DNA from: Hermatobates lingyangjiaoensis
Taxonomy: Eukaryota; Arthropoda; Insecta; Hemiptera; Hermatobatidae
Direction of reading: 5' to 3'
Length of the DNA stretch: 64,000 bases
NCBI GenBank assembly: GCA_026182355.1
Contig: JAPFBL010000577.1
Coordinates: 124,001-188,000, forward strand
Shown here piece by piece: positions 10,384 through 19,591 of the stretch. Each line of letters opens with the position of its first letter. The stretch's first letter is position 1. The notes under the pieces are model-generated. The model did not search any database and had not been told where the DNA came from. It was given only the letters and a program-made list of their open reading frames with translations. The position numbers and the translations under genes are program-made.

Positions 10384-11997
10384 TTATTTAGAATGGTACT
10401 TTTCAAAGCATGGCACAACACATAGAGCTACTTGGCAAACTTTACACATGTAGCGTGACTCTTTTCTGACTGGTTTCCTTTTATGGTCACGCTTCAGACT
10501 GCATACAACACATTTTCTTGTTGGATTGTTCTTCTTTTCTGTTGGTGGAACTTCCATTGGAAAATGTCCATCTGGCGTATACCGCAAACTTCCTGGTGAT
10601 GTCGAGGGTCTACCTGGTAATCTTCTTGGTGGTAAAGCAGGTCCGTACTTGCTAAATATGTATCGTATAATTTCCAAACGAAACTTCAGGTGTGTTAGGC
10701 TTTTTTGTCCTAACTGAGTGAATGCTTCTTGATACAGGATGAAAGCATTCCCATATCCATCAAATGGAAGAAAACTGTCTTGTAATATTTCTTACCCCGT
10801 TTCCTTGTAATGGGATAATCTACCAGTTGCTGGTCCACCTTGTCAACTCCTCCCATTGTGTGATTGTATTCACATACAACTTTGGGTTTCTTCACAGGCC
10901 CTTGTCTTGTCTCAATGTCATGCATGGCTGGGTTGTGAATGGTTGACAGCATTGCAACATCCTTTTTGTCTTTCCAACGAAGAGTCATTACCTTGCCTCT
11001 CTGAAATGCTGCAACTTCTCCTTTCTTAAGTTTTTTTTTTCAGTTCTTCTGGCACTTCTTTTCGATTCACACGTAGAGTTCCATAAGTATCAGTCTTTTT
11101 GATAACCAGAGCATCAGCTAATTGTGGACTAGTGTAATAGTTATCCACAGTAACACAATAACCTTTCCCAAATAAGGGCTTCATCAAAGATAAAACAACA
11201 CGCGAACTCACAGGATATTCATCATACTCTGGATCAAACTGTGTTCCTTTGCCAACATAAATGGTCATGTTATACACATATCCAGTCTTTGACTCACACA
11301 ACATGAAAAATTTCACTCCAAACCTCCTCCTTTTCAGTGGAATGTACTGAACCCATCCGAACCTTCCTTTGAACAACATAAGGCTCTCATCTATACATAC
11401 ATTTTGCCTAGGGATGTAACACTTCCTAAGGTTCTCACACAATGTCATGAATACATCATAAATCTTATACAATTTTGGGTTAGGGTGGGTTTGTGGATCA
11501 TGAGTTTCATTATCTACAAAATGAAGATATTGCTTTATCTTACTGTACCGTTTCAAAGTCATTAGCTGCAGAAAAATTGGTCTTTCAAGCAGTTCATCAT
11601 GTGACCAGTTCATTTCTTCTTCTGGCATTTTCACAATACCCCCAAGCATTTTCATGGCAAAAAATACAAAAAGTTCAGCCTCCGTTACAGGGCGCCACAA
11701 AGAATCATCGTGCCCAGTTTGTTCAGCAAAACGATTAGTCTCTACCAGTACAGAGTCAATAATCGTTTTATTGATAAAAAGACTGAAGAATTCAGAAGGA
11801 CTCATTTCTGCTGGGTTTTCATCAATCTTTATTCCAGGATTTCCTGTGAAAGGAAAACGTGGTGGTGGTGCATTCATACGCTCATCTGACAACTCGAGGC
11901 GTCTCCAAGCTTTCCCCTCACCTCCCACCTCCTCCTCCTCACTTGTCGAGAAATAGTCGTTGTCTGATGAACTGGCAGAGTTATCAGAAGTATTCAA
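10384..11997 (-). pseudogene. piggyBac-like (PGBD4-type) transposase, frameshifted
   Basis: A second, unrelated piggyBac lineage. The first frame (11026-11997) has PPPRFPFTGNPG, FVFFAMKMLGGIVKMP, the first catalytic aspartate in NVCIDESLMLFKGR and the second in YCVTVDNYYTS. The third aspartate is in MGGVDKVDQQL (10710-10988 frame), and the end (10384-10677) carries the zinc-rich tail RKCVVCSLKRDHKRK and MCKVCQVALC. The first break falls in a run of ten T at 11031-11040, the second near 10720, so two indels separate three frames. The start is near the right edge of the element, where it meets a fragment of the ELFAV downstream region at about 12005. Confidence 0.85.
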
Positions 11998-12012
11998 GCT
12001 TAATTCAAGTTT

Positions 12013-12110
12013 AATACATTTATTTTACGAATTTAATATTCTAACTATTTTCTTAGTATATATAAGCTTATATACTAATCTTAAACTGTCTCTTTGATTA
12101 CAGTGAATTT
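12013..12110. repeat. Duplicate of ELFAV gene 3' end
   Basis: This 100-bp stretch repeats 12120-12205, the 3' end and stop region of the adjacent ELFAV fragment, at reduced identity. It marks the junction with the piggyBac-like element. Confidence 0.55.
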
Positions 12111-12127
12111 AGTGTAATACATTTAAT

Positions 12128-12691
12128 TTACCAATTTAATATTGTAGCAGTTTTCTTAGCATAAATAATCTTATATTCTAATCTGTCTCTATGATTTATA
12201 ATAGGCAATAGTTCATCACTCACATCGCAAATGTTCGCTATTAAGTCCACAGTTGAAATGTTTTTTATAAGTGGCATGCTTTTTAATAAAACAGATGTCA
12301 CATTGTTGAAAAACCAACTCATTAGCGCTTCTAGTTTTACATTCACGCACCTTCTATCCAAATTATTATTATGGTTATCACATTGGATAAATACTGGAGC
12401 CCTATTAAACACAACTTCATCCATCTTTGGACACCCAAACTCTTTTAAATTAATCACCATTTTATTTACTCGAGTCTGAAGTACAGAACACTTCTGCTCC
12501 CCTTTAGCAAATATGATTGCGTTGTTTTCAGCGATCTTGCTTGCGATTAATTTTAGGCCTTCTTGGGTGAAGTCGTTTTCTTCAGCTCCAACCTGATCCC
12601 ATGGCAGGCCGTGGTGGCGATGCATCAGCCAGTTGTTCGTTTTTTCGCTGCCCTTCATGACAGAAGATGGTTTAAACAAGAAGTGCCTCAT
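12128..12691 (-). pseudogene. ELFAV-family nuclease-like protein, 5'-truncated
   Basis: A 187-codon open frame that matches residues from about 40 to the C-terminus of the intact protein at 53730-54404. It keeps the MRHFLFKPS, HRHHGLPWD, IIFAKGEQKC, INLKEFGCPKMDE and IQCDNHNNNLDRRCVNV blocks and the ILNW end. The first 40 residues with the ELFAV start are missing; upstream similarity ends near 12720. It belongs to the same subfamily as copy C. Confidence 0.7.
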
Positions 12692-12769
12692 GGTCAGTGT
12701 TTCCGTGCGTGGCTGATAAGATATGTGGAAATGATGTTAAAAACATCATTGTTTTTTAACAAGTGAAGG

Positions 12770-13260
12770 TTTACTTCGCGTCAATATCTATATTTTTCTC
12801 TTTAAATCATTATGAACCAATCCAACTTAATTGGTTTGGTGTATGTTATTAGTTTGATGGTATAAAGATGTAAATATGTTGGATAGAGAGAGAGAGAGAG
12901 TGAGTGAGTGAGTGAGAATAATATTAGCTCTAATGATATGTATGATCGGGTGTTGTATTCTCGAGATGATGAAGTGTTTTATTTTACTTTAATATAAATG
13001 TAATAATGGAGACGAAATTATCTCGTGCGACAAGCAAAATGTTATAAGTATCACTATATGAGTGATATTGAGACAGATTAATATAAATTTTTAATAATTA
13101 ATTAATTAATTAATTTTTAATTTTTGAATGCTAGTTAGACATTTCTATCCAAGGTGAGGGGTCATTGACCTTAGGTGGGACTGTATGGAATGAATAATTA
13201 CACAAGAGTGTTAGTCAGGGATGATTCATCCAACCTTGTGAGGAGGAGGGTCTGTCCTCC
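12770..13260 (+). repeat. Dispersed repeat shared with 41230-41750
   Basis: About 490 bp with no gene matches 41230-41750. Both contain a GA microsatellite (12889-12915 here), a block GTTTGATGGTATAAAGATG, and two copies of a GGATGxxTCATCCAACC motif near the 3' end. An (TTAA)n-like tract lies at 13098-13120. Confidence 0.75.
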
Positions 13261-13265
13261 TAAGC

Positions 13266-13350
13266 CAGTCGTTCTTAACCTTGTTGGAGGTACTGAACCC
13301 CACAAGTTCCGTACATGCATTCATCGAACCCTTCGTAGTTTGAAAAATAA
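13266..13350. repeat. hAT-like terminal sequence
   Basis: The sequence CAGTCGTTCTTAACCTTG at 13266, followed by GGTACTGAACCCCACAAG, resembles the ends of hAT-type nonautonomous elements. The other end was not found. Confidence 0.4.
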
Positions 13351-13661
13351 AATGTGTTTTTTTTTCTTTAAATTCAAAACATTTATATAAAAACATACTG
13401 TATTAGTGCACAAACTTTACCATGCATCATTTGCACACAAAATCACTGTGTTCAATGAGCAAAACCAACAAAACATGAATTTCACACAAAAACAAAAACA
13501 TAATGAATACTTACTGCAAATCAATGTGACTTTTGCTGTTGCCTCTCAGAGACAATTTCACAAATATATCTGCAGACAATGCTCTCATAGTTCAAGTAAT
13601 GTTAAGGGTGAGAGGGGATTACATTTACTTCAACAAAAAAAAAGAGCTGAATAACACATCT
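13351..13661. other. No gene; repeat tail
   Basis: AT-rich DNA. The last 90 bp (13555-13640) resemble 37895-37985. The minus strand at about 13650 carries AATAAAGATG, the polyadenylation signal for the TPIPE exon that follows. Confidence 0.4.
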
Positions 13662-13904
13662 TTATTTTTCCCTTAACCATTCCCGGGGTGTGGGATGTAT
13701 CATCCACCTCTGTCGTGCCGGCTGGAGGATGTTGGGTAACTCCCTTCGTCGAAACTCTTCGTACGAAGGGAACAGCCCATGTTGTCTATAGATCTCCAAC
13801 CCCTCCTCAGTATCGGTGATCCACTCAGGGATCGGTGTAATGTACAAGGAAGAGGAGGAGCTCACCTCCATAGAGTTGAGGGAGGACGATGAGGAGGAGG
13901 ACAC
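13662..13904 (-). CDS. TPIPE repeat exon, copy 3 (open)
   Basis: The best copy of the repeat exon: 80 codons open from a serine-rich start (SSSLNSMEVSSSS) through YITPIPEWITDTEEG, IYRQHGLFPSYEEF, RRREL to HPTPREWLREK. It ends just before AATAAA on the minus strand. Comparison with copies 2 and 4 shows many third-position changes, such as CGC/AGA/CGA for the same arginine and TAT/TAC for tyrosine, which suggests selection on the protein. An acceptor-like TTTCAG lies just upstream (about 13928), so this is probably a last exon. Function unknown; no named family recognised. Confidence 0.5.
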   Translation of the reverse strand: MSSSSSSSLNSMEVSSSSSLYITPIPEWITDTEEGLEIYRQHGLFPSYEEFRRRELPNILQPARQRWMIHPTPREWLREK

Positions 13905-13919
13905 GTTTTCACTCCCATC

Positions 13920-14735
13920 ACCACTGAAACATTAGTAACTTCATCACTATACCACATCATGACCAACAGGCTATCTGATGACAATATCACATTATCAACC
14001 TTTCATCAAAAGGAAAAACAAAACAAAAGAAGCTGAAAGGGTGGATGTGAATAGGATGGTCATGTTAAATCAAAACTATACACAACCTAAGGACATTCTT
14101 TGAAAAGGACTTAATTTCATAGAGCAAATCCATTAAACTTAACAATACTATATCCGAAAGATATAAATTATGGTCAAAATAATGTTAGTAATATTCATAA
14201 TGCTATCATACATGCTTAAAGTTGATAACTTGTTATTTAACACATAATGTTCTTCAATGCTTAATGTTAGTTAAACCAATTATATAAGATAACTTAATGG
14301 TACACTATTGCTAATAACTAAAGTTTTGTTAAAGTTAATAAGAAACCGAATATAAAACTGCAATAATTGTCTTTAATATCAATCTGAAAAATAGAAATAC
14401 AAATTCCGGTACCTGGCTGTTTCCATTTGAACAAACCATATGGAACTAGTAGAGGTTGATTATTCATAAAGAATAACCCTCTTATAATAAACAGAAACTA
14501 TTGATAATAGATAGGTCTTGATAAAAACCCTTGTTTTTTTGTGTATGTCTCACAACTAACGAATATACCGTCTTCGGTATGAGCATAGCAGCAATAAAAT
14601 TATGTAGCGTTAAAGTGAAAAAACGTCAACATAATTTCCTACAAGAGAAGCATAGTGTTTGTTCCGATAGATATTGGATCTCTTACATAGTAGAAGGACC
14701 TCCTTCTCTACATTTAATATTTAAAACCTTTACTT
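13920..14735. repeat. TPIPE repeat flank with 345-bp insert
   Basis: Matches 8640-9130 except for 14245-14590, which is absent there. The insert has no recognisable gene or ends. Confidence 0.55.
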
Positions 14736-14738
14736 TGC

Positions 14739-14940
14739 ATTCCCAATGTTTGTACATCTTTTATCAAGAAACCAGCTCATGAGTGCCTCAACTTTAATGT
14801 TTGTACATCTTTTATCAGGTAGTTTTTATGATGACTACAATGTATGTTTACTGGCGCTCTGTTATAAACAATGTCATCTACCTTTGGACACCCAAAGGGT
14901 TCTAAATTGATTATTTTTGTTAGTAGGAAATAATTTCTAC
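14739..14940 (-). repeat. Duplicated ELFAV fragment
   Basis: About 180 bp repeats 15220-15390, covering the Cys/His segment and the FGCPKVDD block of the ELFAV gene next door. It keeps a 9-nt segment (around 14840) that is missing from the main copy. Confidence 0.6.
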
Positions 14941-15047
14941 TAATTTTTTTACATTACATGACTAATGTCTAAGTTACATTATACTACAAGAAACATTGGA
15001 TATTACAGTATGTTACATTACATTTCTAACTTGTAATTTACACTACT

Positions 15048-15715
15048 TTACCATTCTAAAATGGTTGAGCATTTTTTTGCATACACTACATTATAACATA
15101 TATCATTCCTCTTAAGAATAGGTGACAGATCATCTGATAATTCGCATATATTAGTTATTACATCTGCAGCAGAAATATGTTTTATCAATGGTAAACTTTT
15201 TAAAATGACTGTTGCATAATTGTCAAGAAACCAGCTCATGAGTGCCTCAACTTTAATGTTTGTACATCTTTTATCAGGTAGTTTTTATGATGAATGTTTA
15301 CTGGCGCTCTGTTATAAACAATGTCATCTACCTTTGGACACCCAAAGGGTTCTAAATTGATTACTGTTTTATTTAATAGTTCTTCTAATAGCATACATTT
15401 TTCCTCCCCCTTAGCATATATAATTCCACTACTAGCAGCTATTTTCCTGATTATCACTCGAAGGTCCTCCTGAGTGAAGGCATCTTCTTCTTCTTCTTCC
15501 CCAACCTTATTCCATGACAGACCATGGTACTTGTGAAACAACCAGCTGTTGGTCTTTACATGTGGCAGCATTATGGTAGATGTTGAAAATATGAAATGTT
15601 TCATAGTTAGCCGCTCTTCTCTCACATTGGACGTCACGTAGGTCAGTTCCTTGATGACAAATTTACCCTCCTGAGTTCGGAGACCATTAACATCAATCAC
15701 TGCAAAAAGCTCCAT
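15048..15715 (-). pseudogene. ELFAV-family protein, copy D (frameshifted)
   Basis: The start ATG at 15715 lies three codons after a TTCTTGCAG acceptor. Residues MELFAVIDVNGLRTQEGKF, FVIKELTYV, FHKYHGLSWN, IIYAKGEEKC, INLEPFGCPKVDD are conserved. A small deletion removes part of the C-x2-H motif and a one-base change near 15262 shifts the frame, so the C-terminal 63 codons (15048-15239, ending YAKKCSTILEW) are in another frame. The element that carried this copy is cut just to the right, at 16105. Confidence 0.7.
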
Positions 15716-15840
15716 TTGTTACCTGCAAGAAAAAACACCATCAGTCTCTAGATACTCATTACAACATGTGATCATTAAAACATCTATACGGAATCAATGA
15801 CACTCATCGATGATTCCAGAGAGGGTGAGAGAGAATGACA

Positions 15841-15868
15841 GGAAGAGAAAGAGAGAGAGAGAGAGATG
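15841..15868. repeat. GA microsatellite
   Basis: A GA run between the ELFAV gene and the 163-aa gene fragment. The same position holds a GA run in all other copies of this element. Confidence 0.8.
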
Positions 15869-15894
15869 TAAATATAGTATGGAAGCATTATAGT

Positions 15895-16105
15895 TACACT
15901 GCATCAGCATCATTCTCCTCCTCCGCCTCAATAGATGGTTTCCACGTTGACAGTTCAACAGTTGGTAAAGATGGTCCTGCTATGTCCAGGTTTTCGTTGT
16001 TCTTTTTGCTTTCATTGATTTGGTGCATTTGATTTGGAATAGCCAAGTGATTTTGGAATAGAATTATCGAAAGGAAAAATTCAAAGTACTCAATTAAAGG
16101 CTTTC
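15895..16105 (-). pseudogene. 163-aa protein, C-terminal fragment, copy D
   Basis: Matches the last 70 codons of the gene at 24583-25074, including FEFFLSIILFQNHLAIPNQ and the acidic end. At 16105 it joins retrotransposon-like DNA; the identical junction occurs at 35609. Confidence 0.7.
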
Positions 16106-17025
16106 TTAAGAATTTTCATCCAGGGTGCTGATATCTTGATCTACAGTGGAGGTTATATTTCGAAGCTTCTCTAACCCCGCATTCATTTTATCTATTCCCA
16201 TGGACAACTCTTGGTCCTCATAGTTTCGTGGCAGTAGGTTGCATTTTCTTGCTTTTTTCTGAGGGACAAGTCTTGATCCTTGTGGGGTGGGTAGAATCTT
16301 GTTGGTGTAGAAAACTTCAGCGGACCAATTCCTCGTATAGCCTCGTTCAAAGGTAGTTCGAAACTTGCTAATTCTCACTGGTGTGTTTAATGTCAGCTTG
16401 CCAGATGTTTTCAATTTGGAATGTCTTTGTTTGATAGCATTGGTAACTCTTTGCAAAATGGCCTCTTCATTCACGCCCTTTTTAACTTTACTCGGAGCCA
16501 TTCCAATCGTCCAATGATATGTGTTATTATACTGTTGTACAATCTTTGGGAGAATATCAAGAAATCTATAGGATCCTTGAAGGGAGAATTGTTTAAACAT
16601 TCTTCCCCTTAGTGTTCTATTGAACCTTTCAACAATAGAAGCCTTCATGGTAGAAAATGTTCTGTAGTGAATTATATTGTTTTTTCGACAAAGCTCTTGA
16701 AAATCCTTGTTGAAAAATTCTCTTCCAGCATCACTGTGTATGTATTTTGGTTTGACTATTACCCTGGTCAAATGGTCTTGAAACGCTCTAGTCACATTGT
16801 CACCAGTCTTTCTCTTGACAGGAATGACCCAAGTATATTTGGAAAAAGTATCGATAATTGTCAGGAGGTAGTTTATTTTGTTGTTATAATTGGCAAGGGA
16901 GCGTACATCAACCAGATCCATTTGCCATGTATTATGGATATGTTTCAAGGGAAAGGGAGATCGTGGGAAACGTATTCTTGCCCTCTATGAAGTTCATCAA
17001 CTAAAATTTGTTTCTCACTCGTCAT
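16106..17025 (-). pseudogene. Polinton integrase, copy A, with replaced C-terminus
   Basis: A retroviral-type DDE integrase that would insert the element into the host genome. Visible residues are D in WQMDLVDV, D in YIHSDAGREF and E in SIVERFNRTLRGR. The ATG is at 17025, but a one-base deletion near 16960 breaks the N-terminus from the rest. After KILPTPQGSRL the normal C-terminus with its chromodomain (present in copy C) is missing; instead about 60 codons match the retrotransposon-like frame ending at 35605. The chimera shares its downstream junction (16105) with 35609, so it likely arose by recombination within that inserted fragment. Confidence 0.85.
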
Positions 17026-17027
17026 GT

Positions 17028-18382
17028 TTAGTAAATTATATCATTCTCTCTCAACTCTTCGAGTATAGATTCAATTTCATTGGAATGTGCAGTGTTGCCA
17101 GCTGTATATTCAGCAGTGAGAAGATCCAACCTTGAGACAAGTTCATTCACATCGTCGTAATATTCATAAACCGTTGTCCAACTTGCATTAATCCTCTGCC
17201 TCGCCTTCCCACCTGCTCACTGAGATTTGGTTTTCTTCGAAAAAAGCTTTCAATAATACGATATATTTAATGCCTGAATTTGCATTGACTTGCTGCTCCG
17301 CGAGTAAAAGCGTTGTGAGCATAGTCGACTCTAGCAGTCGTTTATATGACGTAATCATCCCTTGCTGTAACGTGTAAGATTCTGAAAAAAGCAAGCTCAA
17401 TAGACCTGGTGTTCTGTGATCATCTCCCTTGACAAAGAATTGATCTGTAGTAGCATCTCCCAATGCAACTTCACTATCACCCAAACTGAAAACACCAGTG
17501 GGTATTGCGAAAACCATAAGTTGAGTCAAATCCTCCTCACCCTCTTCCAGTCTCTTTAGAATAAATGTCTAAAAGAAGGAGGTAAATGTTGCAATGTTGT
17601 GCTGCATATCGCTACCTTCCGGTGTATTTTAGCTTCTTGAATAGATGGAGAATACATGCTGGTTCTTCGTCTCTTCTGCTTCTGCTTCCCTTCATACCAC
17701 TCCTAATGAATGCAGGAGAGCGTGATGTTGGTTTAGGAGTAATGGTTCATCCTGTTCACTTTTCGTTCAACCTTTACCTTATAGTCATTTCATCATTCTT
17801 GCACCAAGACTGGATTGGTTCAACACTAGCGTGGCACTTTTTCTAAAATAGTCATCCCAATGCAACTTCACTATCACCCAAACTGAAAACACCAGTAGGA
17901 GTAATACGAAAACCATAAGTTGTGTCAAAATCCTCCTCACCCTCTTCCAGTTTCTTTAGAATAAATGGTCTAAAAGAAGGAGGTAAATGTTGCAATGATT
18001 GTGCTGCATATCGTCTACCTTCCGGTGTATTGTAGGCTTCTTGAATAGATGGAGAATACATGGCTGGTTCTTCGTCTTCGTCTTCTGCTTCCCATTCAGT
18101 ACCACTCCTAATGAATGCAGGAGATCTTGATGATGAAGTGGGTTTAGGAGTTGTTACCGCTTCATCCTGTTCACTTTTTGGTTCAACCTTTACCTTTAGA
18201 GTCTTGCCGCTCAATTCCTGCACCAAAGACTGGATGGGTTCAACAATAGGCGTGGCACTTTTTCTAAAATAGTCATAAACAAAACGGTTTCCCTGTCTGT
18301 ATATGCGGTATTTTGTTCTAATATCATTGGCTGTTTTAATAAGATCCTCTTTAAGGCGTACATCCTTCACAGGTGGTGACAT
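17028..18382 (-). pseudogene. Polinton 323-aa-type conserved protein, copy A (duplicated, broken)
   Basis: The start (17852-18382, MSPPVKDVRLKEDLIKTA) is open and matches copy C residues 1-176. The following 395 bp (about 17460-17850) repeat 17855-18270 with many one- and two-base deletions, and the C-terminal part (17028-17529) is also full of small indels. The C-terminal signature, with an asparagine-rich AGNTxHxNEIESILEELRE pattern in copy C, is only partly readable here. The protein is widespread in invertebrate Polintons; its function is not established. The indel pattern suggests poor sequence quality as much as decay. Confidence 0.75.
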
Positions 18383-18419
18383 TGTTTATCTGACGAGGTC
18401 CTCTCTTTGTCTACTATTA

Positions 18420-18710
18420 TTATAGTTTTTCCAGATCGCGGACAATGCGGTGGTATAGCATGCCGCATAAAGTACATATACAAGTATCTGGACCACACGT
18501 AACACCTGGTCTGCTCCAGATACATGTATCATAATGCCCTGATTGCTGTATTCTACTAATGCACCTGTTACTATACTCTTTCAGCTTGCAAATATTTTTA
18601 TGAATCCGTCCATAGGCATCAGCCTTTTCATCGTACAGCCTCACATTCTTAATGGATTCCATATAGCGGTGGTAGGCAGGCAGAGATGCAATAGCAGCCA
18701 GTTCCTCCAT
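18420..18710 (-). CDS. Small Cys-rich Polinton protein, copy A
   Basis: A 96-aa protein starting at ATG 18710, 92% alike to the copy at 48381-48665. The N-terminal half is helical-looking (EELAAIASLPAYHRYMESI), and the second half has CKLKEYSNRC, HYDTCIWSRPGVTCGPDTC and CTLCGMLYH, giving about eight Cys and two His that could bind zinc. It lies between the ATPase and the 323-aa gene in the same direction, with a CCA microsatellite (18780-18825) upstream. Family not recognised. Confidence 0.6.
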   Translation of the reverse strand: MEELAAIASLPAYHRYMESIKNVRLYDEKADAYGRIHKNICKLKEYSNRCISRIQQSGHYDTCIWSRPGVTCGPDTCICTLCGMLYHRIVRDLEKL

Positions 18711-18841
18711 TGTACTGACACGACTGATGAAGAAGCAGGTAGGCGGGAGGCCATGTCTTAGTCCCTCCCACCGTCCCCTCCACCACTACCTCCCCCACCA
18801 CCACCACCACCACCACCACCATCACTGCTCTACTGCTCTCT

Positions 18842-19522
18842 TCAGAATGTAATGTATTCATCAAAGTTTCGCCGATATCTCCCTCTATCCAATGGATAGT
18901 CTTTGACAATGGTTAAAAATCCATATTTTTGTTTCCAACATTCTTTACACATGTCGTAAAATTCTCTAATACTCATGTCAGTGTTGACATGATCACTATA
19001 AATATGTTTTAAGTTCAATCCATCTACTGGTAGTATAATTAAAACATTGGCGTTTTCTCTTAGATAGTGTTTATAGGTTCCACCATATGATTGTGTCAGC
19101 AATAAACAATTGATGTTATCATGACGTCCATAGGTAAATATCTCTTTTATAACATTAATTTTTTCGTAGAGGGGAATATCGTCAAATAGGACTAGGCTTC
19201 CACTTTTTATATCATCATTATTCAAGTCCTGCACGTTTGAGCATGCATAATAGCCAATTTCGGGAACATGAGAGAAAATTTCCTTTAAGTAAACATATTT
19301 TGGTTGATTCAACGTTTTACTATAAATATAAACATTTGAAAATGATAATCCGTTTGGGTGTGTCAATAGTGAATAAGCAACATTTGACTTTCCGCTATTC
19401 AATGGTCCGACAATTATAGCTCTGACATTAGTTGGAAATAGTGTATCTGGTAAAGCTGTTGTTTCACTATACGGGGTGTTATCCCCCACGGGTAATGTTC
19501 TCGATTGCTTGACGAACTTCAT
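18842..19522 (-). CDS. FtsK/HerA-type DNA packaging ATPase, copy A
   Basis: A packaging ATPase that would drive viral DNA into capsids. The true ATG is at 19522 (MKFVKQSRTLPVGDN). Walker A is GPLNSGKS at about residue 39-46 and Walker B is SLVLFDDI at about 109-116. Downstream SLLLTQSYGG-like and DYPLDRGRYRRNFDEY segments are conserved with copy C. About 226 aa, a usual size for Polinton ATPases. It reads away from the pX gene and shares a short promoter with it. The frame is open throughout. Confidence 0.92.
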   Translation of the reverse strand: MKFVKQSRTLPVGDNTPYSETTALPDTLFPTNVRAIIVGPLNSGKSNVAYSLLTHPNGLSFSNVYIYSKTLNQPKYVYLKEIFSHVPEIGYYACSNVQDLNNDDIKSGSLVLFDDIPLYEKINVIKEIFTYGRHDNINCLLLTQSYGGTYKHYLRENANVLIILPVDGLNLKHIYSDHVNTDMSIREFYDMCKECWKQKYGFLTIVKDYPLDRGRYRRNFDEYITF

Positions 19523-19534
19523 GACAGACAAAAG

Positions 19535-19573
19535 CTATATAAGCTGTCAACATGACTGATGAGCGTATTTATA
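19535..19573. promoter_or_regulatory. Divergent promoter with crossed TATA boxes, copy A
   Basis: CTATATAAGC at 19535-19544 reads rightward toward the pX start (ATG 19592), and TATAAATA on the minus strand (19573-19566) reads leftward toward the ATPase start (ATG 19522). Each box lies nearer the other gene, so the two core promoters overlap. Spacing to each ATG is about 45-55 bp. The same arrangement is kept at 49437-49475. Confidence 0.65.
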
Positions 19574-19591
19574 CACTGCACGGTGACTGCA

